The position numbers and the translations under genes were made by a program. The notes under the pieces were generated by a model. The model saw only the letters and a program-made list of their open reading frames with translations, was not told where the DNA came from and made no database searches. Source: Aureimonas sp. SK2 (GTDB lineage: Bacteria > Pseudomonadota > Alphaproteobacteria > Rhizobiales > Rhizobiaceae). Taken from it: 64,000 nucleotides of DNA. This document shows, piece by piece, positions 29,621 to 37,465 of the stretch; position 1 is the first letter of the stretch, and each line of letters starts with the position of its first letter. The stretch covers positions 248,001 to 312,000 of the forward strand of contig NZ_JAPZDS010000001.1 of NCBI RefSeq assembly GCF_029813115.1, written 5' to 3'.

Positions 29621-31618
29621 TTAAACGAAGTCGGAGACGTCGAGCGTGCCGGTGACGCCAGTCACCTGAAGCACGAGGTCATCGCCCGCCGTGAACGTCG
29701 TGCTGTCCGCACCGTTGCCGTCCACGATCAGGTAGGTCTGGCCACCGATGGTGAACAGGCCGGCCTCGTTCTGGGCGAGCGCCGCGAAGGCAGCGTCGAA
29801 GTCAGCAGCGGCAGTAGCCACACCGCCGTTGGCAACGCTGGTCGGGATCGTCGCGAGGTCGATCACGTCCACGCGACCGCCGACCACGGCCGTTCCGAGG
29901 TTGAGGTCACGGATGAAGTCCACGCCACCAGCGGTGCCGTTACCCGCATCAGCGAGGTTCGTGTAGTTGAACGTGTCGCTGCCGGCTCCACCGAAGATGG
30001 TGTCGACGCCAGCGCCCGTCACGAAAGTGTCGTTGCCGGAGTTGCCAACGAGGAAGTCGTTGTTGGCGGTTCCGATCACGTTGGCAGCGGTGCCGCTCGT
30101 GACGATCGTCAAGTTGCCGTCGTCAGCGGTGACGCCGTCGCCAGTCGCGTCGACCCGACCGTTGATCTGCGCACCGAGAGTGCCGGTCACGTTCAGCGTC
30201 AGGGCGTTCGGAGCCGTGCCGCCGGTGAGCTGAACAGCCGTCGTGCTGGCGCTGGCCGAGGTGACGACGCCGAGCTGCGCGGCATTCACCACGAGAGTGT
30301 CTGCACCGACGCCGTAGTCGCTGACGATCTTCGTGCCGAAGCCGGTGATGCGGAACTGGTCGTCGCCAGCGCCACCGAAGAGCGTGTCGTTACCAGCGCC
30401 CGACACGATCGTGTCGTTGCCACCGTTGCCGTAGATCAGGTCGTTCGACGCACCGCCGATGATCGAGTCCGCACCGTCGGCCGAGTCGTTCACGCCCGTG
30501 CCACCGTAAATGGTGGACGCGGCGCCAGCGGAAAGGCCAGCAACCGAGATGTTCTCGGTCGTCCCAGCAGCGTTCGGGCCGCCGAAGATCTGGACCGCAG
30601 CGGTCGTCGCAGCCGTCGCGCTGCTGACGACAATGTTGTCGGTGCCCGTGCCACCGTAGATCGAAGCAGTGCCATCCGTCGTGAGGGTGATCACGTCGTT
30701 GCCAGCATTGCCGTAGATGAACGCCGAACCGGTGGTCTGCGTGACGGTGATGGTGTCAACGCCGTCGTTGGTGTCGGTGATGCCGACGCCACCGAAGATC
30801 GTTACGTTCGAAGCGCCCGTCGCCGTAAAGCTGATCGTGTCAGCATCGGTGTTGCCAGCCGAGGAGCCACCAGCGATCAGGTGATTGCCGCCGGTCGCGG
30901 CGACCGTGATCGAATCAGCACCAACGCCGCCGTAGATCGACGAGGTACCGGAAAGACCGGTCACGTTGATGGTGTCGTTGCCGGCGTTGCCGGTGACGAA
31001 AAGCGTGCCGGTGCTGCCAGCGATGTTGATGACGTCGGCACCATCGACCGTGTCGGTGAAGCCGCCGCCGCCGTAGACCGAAGCGGTGCCGGTGAGCGCA
31101 TTTGCCGTGATCGTGTCGGAGCCGATGCCGCCAAACACGATGTCCGCGCCGCCGCCCGACACGATCGTGTCGTTGCCGGCATTGCCGTAGATCGTGTCGT
31201 TGCCGGTGCCGGTCGTGATCTGGTCAGCGCCGTCAGCAGTGTCGGTCTGCGCGGAGCCGCCAAACACAAGGTTGTTGCCGTTGCCGGCGTTGATCGTGTC
31301 GCCGCCGCCGAGGCCCATGAGGATGTCGGCGTTGGCAGTGCCGGTGAGGGTGTTGCCGAACTGGTCAGCAATGGCGTCGACGGTGCCGTCACCGAAGGTC
31401 ACCACGCCGCCGCCCTGGTAGGCGAAGTTGCCCGTGGCGAGCTGAGCGAGCGTGACGCCGGCGATGGTGAGGGAGGTCGCGCCGGTCTGGATGACGACGT
31501 TGGCGCCCTGCTGGGAGATGTTCGTGACGGCGCCCGGCGCGATCGCGAGCGTGTAGATGTCGGAAGCAGCGTACGTCGTCGTCTGCGACGTGGTGCCGTT
31601 GTAAATCAAGCTAGCCAT
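29621..31618 (-). CDS. Secreted RTX calcium-binding repeat protein
   Basis: A 665-residue, very acidic protein with hardly any Lys or Arg and no cysteine seen. Residues 1-90 form a Thr/Ala/Gly/Asn-rich N-terminal part without signal peptide. Residues about 95-550 carry many RTX nonapeptide-like repeats (for example YGNAGNDTI, GGAGDDQF), which bind Ca2+ outside the cell. A TDTxDGAD insert recurs at 125, 188, 281 and (as NDSADGAD) 377. Residues 560-665 end GDDLVLQVTGVTGTLDVSDFV-like, a typical type I secretion C-terminus. AGGAGA lies 6 bases upstream of ATG 31618. Likely exported by PrsDE nearby. It could be an adhesin, surface layer or biofilm matrix protein; no enzyme domain is visible. Confidence 0.9.
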   Translation of the reverse strand: MASLIYNGTTSQTTTYAASDIYTLAIAPGAVTNISQQGANVVIQTGATSLTIAGVTLAQLATGNFAYQGGGVVTFGDGTVDAIADQFGNTLTGTANADILMGLGGGDTINAGNGNNLVFGGSAQTDTADGADQITTGTGNDTIYGNAGNDTIVSGGGADIVFGGIGSDTITANALTGTASVYGGGGFTDTVDGADVINIAGSTGTLFVTGNAGNDTINVTGLSGTSSIYGGVGADSITVAATGGNHLIAGGSSAGNTDADTISFTATGASNVTIFGGVGITDTNDGVDTITVTQTTGSAFIYGNAGNDVITLTTDGTASIYGGTGTDNIVVSSATAATTAAVQIFGGPNAAGTTENISVAGLSAGAASTIYGGTGVNDSADGADSIIGGASNDLIYGNGGNDTIVSGAGNDTLFGGAGDDQFRITGFGTKIVSDYGVGADTLVVNAAQLGVVTSASASTTAVQLTGGTAPNALTLNVTGTLGAQINGRVDATGDGVTADDGNLTIVTSGTAANVIGTANNDFLVGNSGNDTFVTGAGVDTIFGGAGSDTFNYTNLADAGNGTAGGVDFIRDLNLGTAVVGGRVDVIDLATIPTSVANGGVATAAADFDAAFAALAQNEAGLFTIGGQTYLIVDGNGADSTTFTAGDDLVLQVTGVTGTLDVSDFV

Positions 31619-31878
31619 GGTGTCTCCTGGAGCCCCAAAAATGGACAGGATGCGAGCGTGCACACTGCGCACCCTCCCCTGCAGCGAGACCATTCCCTAT
31701 CGGCAATGGAATCTGCTGGTGAGGTATGCATGTGGAGGATATAGGAGGCAAGTCGCAAAACAGCGTTTGAAGCTGGCGCCGGGAAAAGGTGATGCCCGAA
31801 GGCCACAGACCGGAAGGCTGCGAGGCCATTTTGCCGTCGCCACGGGCAAGTTTCACGCAAGATCAACGAGTTCACGCC
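31619..31878. promoter_or_regulatory. Divergent promoter region of RTX and methyltransferase genes
   Basis: This 260-base stretch separates two divergent starts and is less GC-rich than neighbours. On the RTX side a long leader can be drawn with a CCATT/AATGG stem. A TATATC lies on the minus strand near 31740 but without a convincing -35 at the right distance. I assign no exact promoter. Confidence 0.4.
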
Positions 31879-32559
31879 ATGTCCCTCAACCCCTACCACG
31901 ACGATTTCTCGGCTCGTCTCAGCCTTCCCAAGGGCCATCGGGACATCATCGGAGGGCTGTGGGACGAAATGGGTGTGTTGCAGCGCGACTACCTTCTCGC
32001 TCACGGAATGCGCGGCTCTGATTTTATTCTTGATATCGGCTGCGGCTCGCTGCGGGCCGGGGTGCAGATCGTGCCGGTGCTGGAGCCCGGTCATTACTAC
32101 GGGATCGACATGCTGCAGGACCTGCTCGACGCCGGGTGGCGCGAGGAGATCCTGCCGGCGGGGCTCGAGGGAAAGCTGCCGCGCGGCAACCTCGCCCTAT
32201 CGGAAGAGTTCGTGATCCCGTTTCCGGGCGTCTCCTTCGACATCGCGCTGGCGCAGTCCGTCTTCACGCACCTGCCGATCAACCACCTGCGCCTGTGCCT
32301 CTACCGGCTGCGCCCGCGCATGGCGCCGGGCGGCCGGTTCTTCTGCACGTTCTTCGTGGCCCCGCCGAGCCTGCCGCGCGACGCCTCGATGCGGCACAAG
32401 CCGCGCGGCGAGGTGGAGAGCTTCGGCTGGAAGGACCCGTTCCACGTCTGGCGCGAGGATATCGAGTTCGCCGTCGAGGGCATGGACTGGCGGTTCGAGG
32501 GGCTCCACGACTGGAACCACCCGCGCGGCCAGATCATGGCGCATTTCCACGCCGTCTGA
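31879..32559 (+). CDS. SAM-dependent methyltransferase
   Basis: A 226-residue class I methyltransferase. Motif I is FILDIGCGSLRAGVQIVP; then HYYGIDMLQDLLDAG (motif II region), FDIALAQSVFTHLP and LYRLRPRMAPGGRFFCTFF. The ATG at 31879 is chosen because the gene's codon bias begins there; the frame is open further upstream to 31789 into the promoter region. It is divergent from the RTX gene and lies upstream of the sulfotransferase/glycosyltransferase fusion in the same direction. Substrate unknown; methylation of surface glycan sugars is a context-based guess. Confidence 0.82.
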   Translation: MSLNPYHDDFSARLSLPKGHRDIIGGLWDEMGVLQRDYLLAHGMRGSDFILDIGCGSLRAGVQIVPVLEPGHYYGIDMLQDLLDAGWREEILPAGLEGKLPRGNLALSEEFVIPFPGVSFDIALAQSVFTHLPINHLRLCLYRLRPRMAPGGRFFCTFFVAPPSLPRDASMRHKPRGEVESFGWKDPFHVWREDIEFAVEGMDWRFEGLHDWNHPRGQIMAHFHAV

Positions 32560-32636
32560 GGGTCGGGGGCGGTCCATCCCGTTGCCTGCGCCGCCGACCT
32601 TCGGTTGACAAGGCGGGGCGGCGGAACCACAGAAGA

Positions 32637-32674
32637 GCGACCGGCGGGGCCTCGTGTCCCGCCGAGGCGGTCGC
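32637..32674 (+). other. Nested inverted repeat between methyltransferase and fusion gene
   Basis: Outer arms GCGACC (32637-32642) and GGTCGC (32669-32674) enclose inner arms CGGCGGG (32642-32648) and CCCGCCG (32658-32664). In RNA this would make a strong stem between the two genes. There is no T-run after it, so it is not a standard terminator; it may stabilise or attenuate the message. Confidence 0.35.
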
Positions 32675-32744
32675 GCGGCCGCAGCTCAGCCGATTCTCGC
32701 GAAAGGGCCGCCGCCCCTTCGCCCTTCAGAAGCGACCTCAGCCC

Positions 32745-35291
32745 TTGGTTCTCGAGTCCGACCGTTCGTCGTCCGCCCCCCTCGGCCTTCTCGTCTTCGG
32801 CATGCACAGGAGCGGGACCTCCGCGCTGACCGGCGTCCTGGAGCGGCTGGGCATTCCCGTTTCGGGCGAACTCCTGCCGGCCGAGACCTACAACGAGAAG
32901 GGCATCTTCGAGAATCGCGCCGTCAACGCGTTCCACAACGACCTGCTCGCCCATCTTGGCTCGGGATGGGACGACCCGATGCCGGTCTCCAACGCCTTCG
33001 TGGAGACGCCGGCGGGCGAGGGCTTCGTGCGGCGGCTGGCGGACATCATCCGAGACGAGCTTCTGGCCGATGCGCCGATCTTCGCGGTGAAGGACCCGCG
33101 CATGTCGCGCTTCGTGCCCTTGTGGCGCGCGGCGATGGCCCGCGTCGGCGCCGAGCCGCTGGCGCTCCTGCCGTTGCGCCACCCGCTGGAGGTCGCCGCC
33201 TCGCTGGCGCGGCGCGACAAGTTTCCGCGCGCCAAAAGTCTGCTGCTCTGGCTCGACCATACGCTCGCCGCGGAAGCCGAGACGCGGGCGCTTCGGCGGA
33301 CGGTGCTCTTCTACGACGCGCTGCTCGCCGACTGGCGCGCGGCGAGCGAGGGGATCGCGGCCGACCTCGAACTCCAGTGGCCGCGCGAGCGCGCGCGCGC
33401 GGAGGCGGAGATCGACGCGTTCCTCACCCGGGATCTGCGCCACCATGCCGAGCACGGCGCGATCGGCGAGGGCACGCGGCTCGACGCGCTCGTGCAGGAG
33501 GCGTGGGACGCCCTGGCCGGTCTCGTCGAGGATGGGGCGGACGAGGGCGCGCGGGAGCGGCTCGACCGGGTGCGCGACGAGGTCGCCCGCGCGAGCGCCG
33601 TGGTCGCACCCTATGTCGCCTGGGAGTATCGGGCGCTGGCCGACACGGAGCGGCGGGCGCGGGACCTCCAGTTCTATCTCGACGCGCGCGACAACGAGAT
33701 GGCCGCGGCGCGCGAGGTGGCGGCGGGCGACGTGCGGGCGGTGCGGTTCGAGCTGCAGGCCGAGCAGATGGAACACGCGCGCACCCGCAACGAGATGGCC
33801 GCGATCGCCGCCGAGGCCGAGCGGCTGCGGCCGCTGGTCGGCCAGCTCCACGGCGCGGAGGTCGAGAAGGCCCAGCTCCGCCACGAGATCCACCGCCAGG
33901 CGGTGACGATCGACACGATCATGAATTCCACCTCCTGGCGCGCGCTCCAGCCGGTGCGCCGATTGGGGCAGAGCCTGCCGCCCGGCGCGCGCTCGGCGCT
34001 GCGCGAGGGGGCTCGCAGCCTCTGGTGGCTCGTCACCCCCTGGCGGATGGAGGCACGGCGCGAGGTGATGCGCGCGCGCGAGGCGCTGGCCGCGCCGCCG
34101 CCGCCGATCCCCGCGCTGTCGCCTTCCGTCGACGCGGGACCTCATCCGGTCGTGCGTCCGCGCATCGGCCAGCCGCCGCTCCTCGTCTTCGAGGCGCCCT
34201 CGGACCGGCCGCGCGTCTCCATGGTGACCGACAGCATCAACGAGGGGAGCCTCTTCGGCGGCGTCGCGACGGCGCTGATCTTCTCGGCGCTCTTCGCCCA
34301 GCGGACCGGACGCCGGCTGCGCATCGTCACCCGCACCCAGCCGCCCGCCGCCGAGAACGTCGCCGCCGTGTTCCGGGCGCACGGGATCACCTACGACGAC
34401 AATATCGAGTTCGCCTTCGCCGACATCGGCAAGTCGAGCGCCGAGGTCGAGGTCGCGCCGGACGAGCTGTTCATCACCACGAGCTGGTGGACGACCCACT
34501 CGACCCTCCAGTCGATCGCCGACAGCCGCGTGATCTACCTGATCCAGGAAGACGAGCGGATGTTCTATCCGTTCGGAGACGAGGGGCTGCTCTGCGCCGA
34601 GACGATGGGGCATGCCGGCATCGCCAAGGTGATCAACTCGGGCCTCCTGCACCGGCACCTCGTGGAGGCCGGGCTGATCGCCGAGGACGTGCCGTTCTTC
34701 GAGCCGGCCTTTCCCGAGCGCATCTACCACCCCGAGCCGGGGGCGGGGCCGAAGAAGACGTTCTTCTTCTATGCCCGGCCGAACAACCCGCGCAATCTCT
34801 ACACGCGCGGGCTCGAGGTCATCGAGCGGGCGGTCGTGGAGGGCGTGCTCGACCCGGCCGCGTGGGAGATCGTCTTCGTCGGCAAGGACCTCCAGCCGAT
34901 GACGCTCGCGGGCTCCGTGCAGCCGACGATCCGCCAGAACATGGCCTGGGAAGAGTATGCGGCGCTGACGCGTTCGGTCGATCTCGGGCTGACGCTGATG
35001 TACACGCCGCATCCGAGCTATCCGCCGCTCGACATCGCGGCCTGCGGCGGCATCGCCGTGACCAACCGCTTCGGCGTGAAGACGGACCTGTCGAACTACA
35101 GCCGCTCGATCCTGTGCGTCGACGGCGACGTGAAGTCGCTGCTCGACGGCCTGCGCGAGGGTGTGCGCCTCGCCTCCGACCGGGACGAGCGGCGCCGGCG
35201 CTTCGAAGCCGCCGGGCTCGGGCGCGACTGGGCGACCTCCTTCGCCGCCGTGATCGAGACGCTGGCCGAGAGCGCGCCCCGTGTTCGTTGA
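32745..35291 (+). CDS. Sulfotransferase - coiled coil - WsaF-like glycosyltransferase fusion
   Basis: An 848-residue fusion if TTG 32745 is the start; I find no better start between the previous stop and the conserved FGMHRSGTSAL. Residues about 13-240 resemble sulfotransferases: GMHRSGTSAL is the PAPS 5'-phosphate loop and AVKDPRMSRF the 3'-phosphate region, with PLRHPLEVAASLARRDK. Residues about 240-400 are charged and probably coiled coil, ending MNSTSWRALQPVRR. Residues about 485-848 resemble WsaF-type rhamnosyltransferases (VSMVTDSINEGSLFGGVATAL, FFFYARPNNPRNLYTRGLEV). It overlaps the next glycosyltransferase by 11 bases. A role in building a surface glycan is likely; sugar and acceptor unknown. 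Confidence 0.8.
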   Translation: MVLESDRSSSAPLGLLVFGMHRSGTSALTGVLERLGIPVSGELLPAETYNEKGIFENRAVNAFHNDLLAHLGSGWDDPMPVSNAFVETPAGEGFVRRLADIIRDELLADAPIFAVKDPRMSRFVPLWRAAMARVGAEPLALLPLRHPLEVAASLARRDKFPRAKSLLLWLDHTLAAEAETRALRRTVLFYDALLADWRAASEGIAADLELQWPRERARAEAEIDAFLTRDLRHHAEHGAIGEGTRLDALVQEAWDALAGLVEDGADEGARERLDRVRDEVARASAVVAPYVAWEYRALADTERRARDLQFYLDARDNEMAAAREVAAGDVRAVRFELQAEQMEHARTRNEMAAIAAEAERLRPLVGQLHGAEVEKAQLRHEIHRQAVTIDTIMNSTSWRALQPVRRLGQSLPPGARSALREGARSLWWLVTPWRMEARREVMRAREALAAPPPPIPALSPSVDAGPHPVVRPRIGQPPLLVFEAPSDRPRVSMVTDSINEGSLFGGVATALIFSALFAQRTGRRLRIVTRTQPPAAENVAAVFRAHGITYDDNIEFAFADIGKSSAEVEVAPDELFITTSWWTTHSTLQSIADSRVIYLIQEDERMFYPFGDEGLLCAETMGHAGIAKVINSGLLHRHLVEAGLIAEDVPFFEPAFPERIYHPEPGAGPKKTFFFYARPNNPRNLYTRGLEVIERAVVEGVLDPAAWEIVFVGKDLQPMTLAGSVQPTIRQNMAWEEYAALTRSVDLGLTLMYTPHPSYPPLDIAACGGIAVTNRFGVKTDLSNYSRSILCVDGDVKSLLDGLREGVRLASDRDERRRRFEAAGLGRDWATSFAAVIETLAESAPRVR

Positions 35292-36558
35292 CCTCCCGCC
35301 GAGCGAGCCGCACGCCGACCCCTGGCACGCCTCGTTCTCCTACCGGCTGCACCAGTTGCGCCGGAAGGGATACCGCATCGCCTATTTCTACGAGCGGCCG
35401 GACAATTCGACCTTCCGCTACCGCATCTTCAACATGATGGAGGTGATCGAGGCGAACTGGCCGGAGGCCTCCGCCTCGTACTTCCATCTCGGCGACGCGG
35501 CGCACCTGAAGACGATCGTCCAGTCGGCGGACGTGATCGTGATCTGCCGGGCGCGCTACGGCGACGTCGTGGCCTCGCTGCTGCTTCTCGCGCGCCAGCG
35601 GGGCATCCCGGTCCTGTTCGACGTGGACGACCTCGTGTTCGACACGCAGTATGTCCACCTCCTGACCAAGAGCCTGGCCCAGCCCATGGCCGCCGAGGTA
35701 GATTGGGACTTCTGGTTCGCCTATGTCGGGCGCATCGGCGCCACGTTGCGCCACTGCGACGGGGCGATAGCGACCAACGCCTATCTGGCCGAGCGCATCT
35801 CCGACGCGTCGCAGGTGCCGACCGCGATCATCCCGAACTTCCTCAACGAGAAGCAGGTCGCACGCTCCGGCCGCATCGTGGAGGCCAAGCGCGCCAGCGG
35901 GTTTGCGCGCGACGGGCATGTCCATATCGGCTATTTCAGCGGGTCGCCGACCCACGCCAAGGACTTCGAGCAGGCGGCGAGCGCGCTCGCCCGCATCCTC
36001 GACCGCTATCCCGTGGCGCGCGTGCGCATGGTCGGCTATCTCGACGTGCCGCCGCAGCTCCAAGCCTATGAGACACGGATCGACCGCGTCGGCTTCCACG
36101 ACTACGTCAACCTGCAGGGGCTGATCGGCTCGACCGAAATCAACATCGCGCCACTGCAGGACAACCGCTTCACCAACTGCAAATCCGAGCTGAAGTATTT
36201 CGAGGCGGCGATCGTCGGGACGGTGACGATTGCCTCGCCGACCCACACGTTCCGGGACGCGATCCGCCACGGCGAGAACTCGTATCTGGCGCGGGCGCAC
36301 GAGTGGGAGCAGGCGATCGCCACCGTGCTGGAGACGCTGGTGGAGGACCCGGCCGCCTATGCCCGTGTCGCCGAGGCGGGCATTTCCGACGCCGAGGAGA
36401 AGTTCTGCTGGCGGCGGCAGACGGACCGCATCAAGGCGGCTCTCCTCGACGGCGTCGCATCCTTCTCGTCGTCCGGGAGCGGATCTGGGAACAGCGCCCC
36501 CCGGCCGGGCGGCGAGCCCCGCGCCGACGCGCCGAGACCGGCCGAGCGGGCGGTTTGA
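35281..36558 (+). CDS. Glycosyltransferase family 1/4-like protein
   Basis: A 425-residue GT-B-like protein starting at GTG 35281 inside the end of the preceding fusion gene, so the two are coupled. Seen: RIAYFYERPDNSTFRYRIFN, PVLFDVDDLVFDTQYVHL, HIGYFSGSPTHAKDFEQ and the donor-side ELKYFEAAIVGTVTIASPT. This set is typical of glycosyltransferases in surface polysaccharide loci. The last 35 residues are low-complexity Ser/Gly/Pro/Ala and may be a disordered tail. No signal peptide; it acts in the cytoplasm. Donor and acceptor are unknown. Confidence 0.82.
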   Translation: MFVDLPPSEPHADPWHASFSYRLHQLRRKGYRIAYFYERPDNSTFRYRIFNMMEVIEANWPEASASYFHLGDAAHLKTIVQSADVIVICRARYGDVVASLLLLARQRGIPVLFDVDDLVFDTQYVHLLTKSLAQPMAAEVDWDFWFAYVGRIGATLRHCDGAIATNAYLAERISDASQVPTAIIPNFLNEKQVARSGRIVEAKRASGFARDGHVHIGYFSGSPTHAKDFEQAASALARILDRYPVARVRMVGYLDVPPQLQAYETRIDRVGFHDYVNLQGLIGSTEINIAPLQDNRFTNCKSELKYFEAAIVGTVTIASPTHTFRDAIRHGENSYLARAHEWEQAIATVLETLVEDPAAYARVAEAGISDAEEKFCWRRQTDRIKAALLDGVASFSSSGSGSGNSAPRPGGEPRADAPRPAERAV

Positions 36559-36604
36559 TTTTCCGATTTGGTGTTCCCGGCTGGGAATGGCAGATTACGC
36601 CAAT

Positions 36605-36616
36605 TGTCTGATGACA
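36605..36616. promoter_or_regulatory. TGTC-TGAT-GACA palindrome, candidate GntR operator
   Basis: A 4-bp inverted repeat TGTC/GACA around TGAT, set in TTGTCTGATGACACC, 36 bases upstream of the preferred GTG start of the GntR gene. FadR-subfamily regulators usually bind short palindromes of this type near their own promoters. Autoregulation is inferred. Confidence 0.35.
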
Positions 36617-36652
36617 CCAGCGAATCGCGGGAGCAGCCATGGAGACGGGGGA

Positions 36653-37399
36653 GTGAACGCGCCCGCAATCGCCGTTTCCCGAGGGCGCACCCAGCGGCTG
36701 CACGGGTCGATCGCGCAGGACATCGGGACGGCGATCCTGACGGGTCGCTACGCGCCGGGCGATCTCCTGGCCAACGAGGTCGAGTTCAGCGAGCGCCTCA
36801 GCGTGTCGCGAACAGCCTATCGCGAGGCGGTGCGCATCCTGGCGGCCAAGGGCCTGGTCAGCAGCCGGCCCAAGGCGGGCACGCGGGTGAACCCGCGCAG
36901 CAACTGGAATTTCCTCGATCCCGACATCCTGCGCTGGATCTTCGAGAACGGCCCGCCGACGCCCGCCTTCGTGCGCGAACTGTTCGAGCTGCGCCAGATC
37001 GTGGAGCCCTCCGCCGCGGCGCTGGCCGCGCTGCGCCACACTCGCGCGGAGATCGTGGAGCTGCGCATGGCGCTCGATCTCATGGGCCGGCATGGCCTGG
37101 GCGTCGAGGAAGGGCGCAATGCCGACCGGGTGTTCCATGAGACCATCCTGCGGGCGACACGTAACGAGGCGCTCGGAACCCTGGCGAGCGGTATCGCCGC
37201 CGCGGTCCGCTGGACGACGCTGTTCAAGGCCCGCGACGGGCGCATGCCGCGCGACCCCGTGCCGGAGCACGCCAAGGTGCTGGCGGCCATCGAGGCCGGC
37301 GACGCGAACGGGGCGAAGCAGGCGATGGAGAATCTCGTCGGGCTCGCTTTCCAGGACATCCGGTCGGTCGATCCGCGCCTGATCGACGAGACGGTCTGA
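36653..37399 (+). CDS. GntR-family (FadR/FCD) transcriptional regulator
   Basis: A regulator of 248 residues from GTG 36653, which has GGAGA 8 bases upstream; ATGs at 36587 and 36611 would be upstream of or inside the candidate operator. Residues about 10-80 form the winged helix with SERLSVSRTAYREAVRILAAKGLV. The rest is an FCD sensor with putative metal ligands in NADRVFHETIL and PVPEHAKVLAAI. FCD regulators respond to small carboxylates or sugar acids. Neighbouring genes do not reveal the effector; it may be autoregulated. Confidence 0.85.
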   Translation: MNAPAIAVSRGRTQRLHGSIAQDIGTAILTGRYAPGDLLANEVEFSERLSVSRTAYREAVRILAAKGLVSSRPKAGTRVNPRSNWNFLDPDILRWIFENGPPTPAFVRELFELRQIVEPSAAALAALRHTRAEIVELRMALDLMGRHGLGVEEGRNADRVFHETILRATRNEALGTLASGIAAAVRWTTLFKARDGRMPRDPVPEHAKVLAAIEAGDANGAKQAMENLVGLAFQDIRSVDPRLIDETV

Positions 37400-37465
37400 C
37401 GCCGGAGCGGTGCGGCCGGCGCCCGCACGGGGCGCGGCCAGGTCCGGTCCGGCTGTCGCCGTCTT

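Noticed and set aside
29900-31400. Repeated short DNA units resembling a CRISPR array
   Set aside because: The repeats are in-frame RTX codons of varying sequence, without constant repeat length or unique spacers, and no cas genes are near.
29387-31744. A 785-codon open frame antisense to the RTX gene
   Set aside because: It reads through the complement of highly regular RTX repeats, giving a Val/Asp/Arg-rich composition with no domain. The RTX frame has the ribosome site, terminator and family motifs.
32604-32632. TTGACA as a -35 element for the fusion gene
   Set aside because: No reasonable -10 hexamer appears 16-18 bases downstream; the sequence there is GC-rich. It may be coincidental, and the gene may be transcribed with the preceding methyltransferase.
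32136-32744. Longer start for the sulfotransferase/glycosyltransferase fusion inside the preceding methyltransferase
   Set aside because: Residues before about 32745 are Arg/Ala/Gly-rich and come from the wrong frame of the methyltransferase gene; no ATG or GTG in frame exists in the gap.
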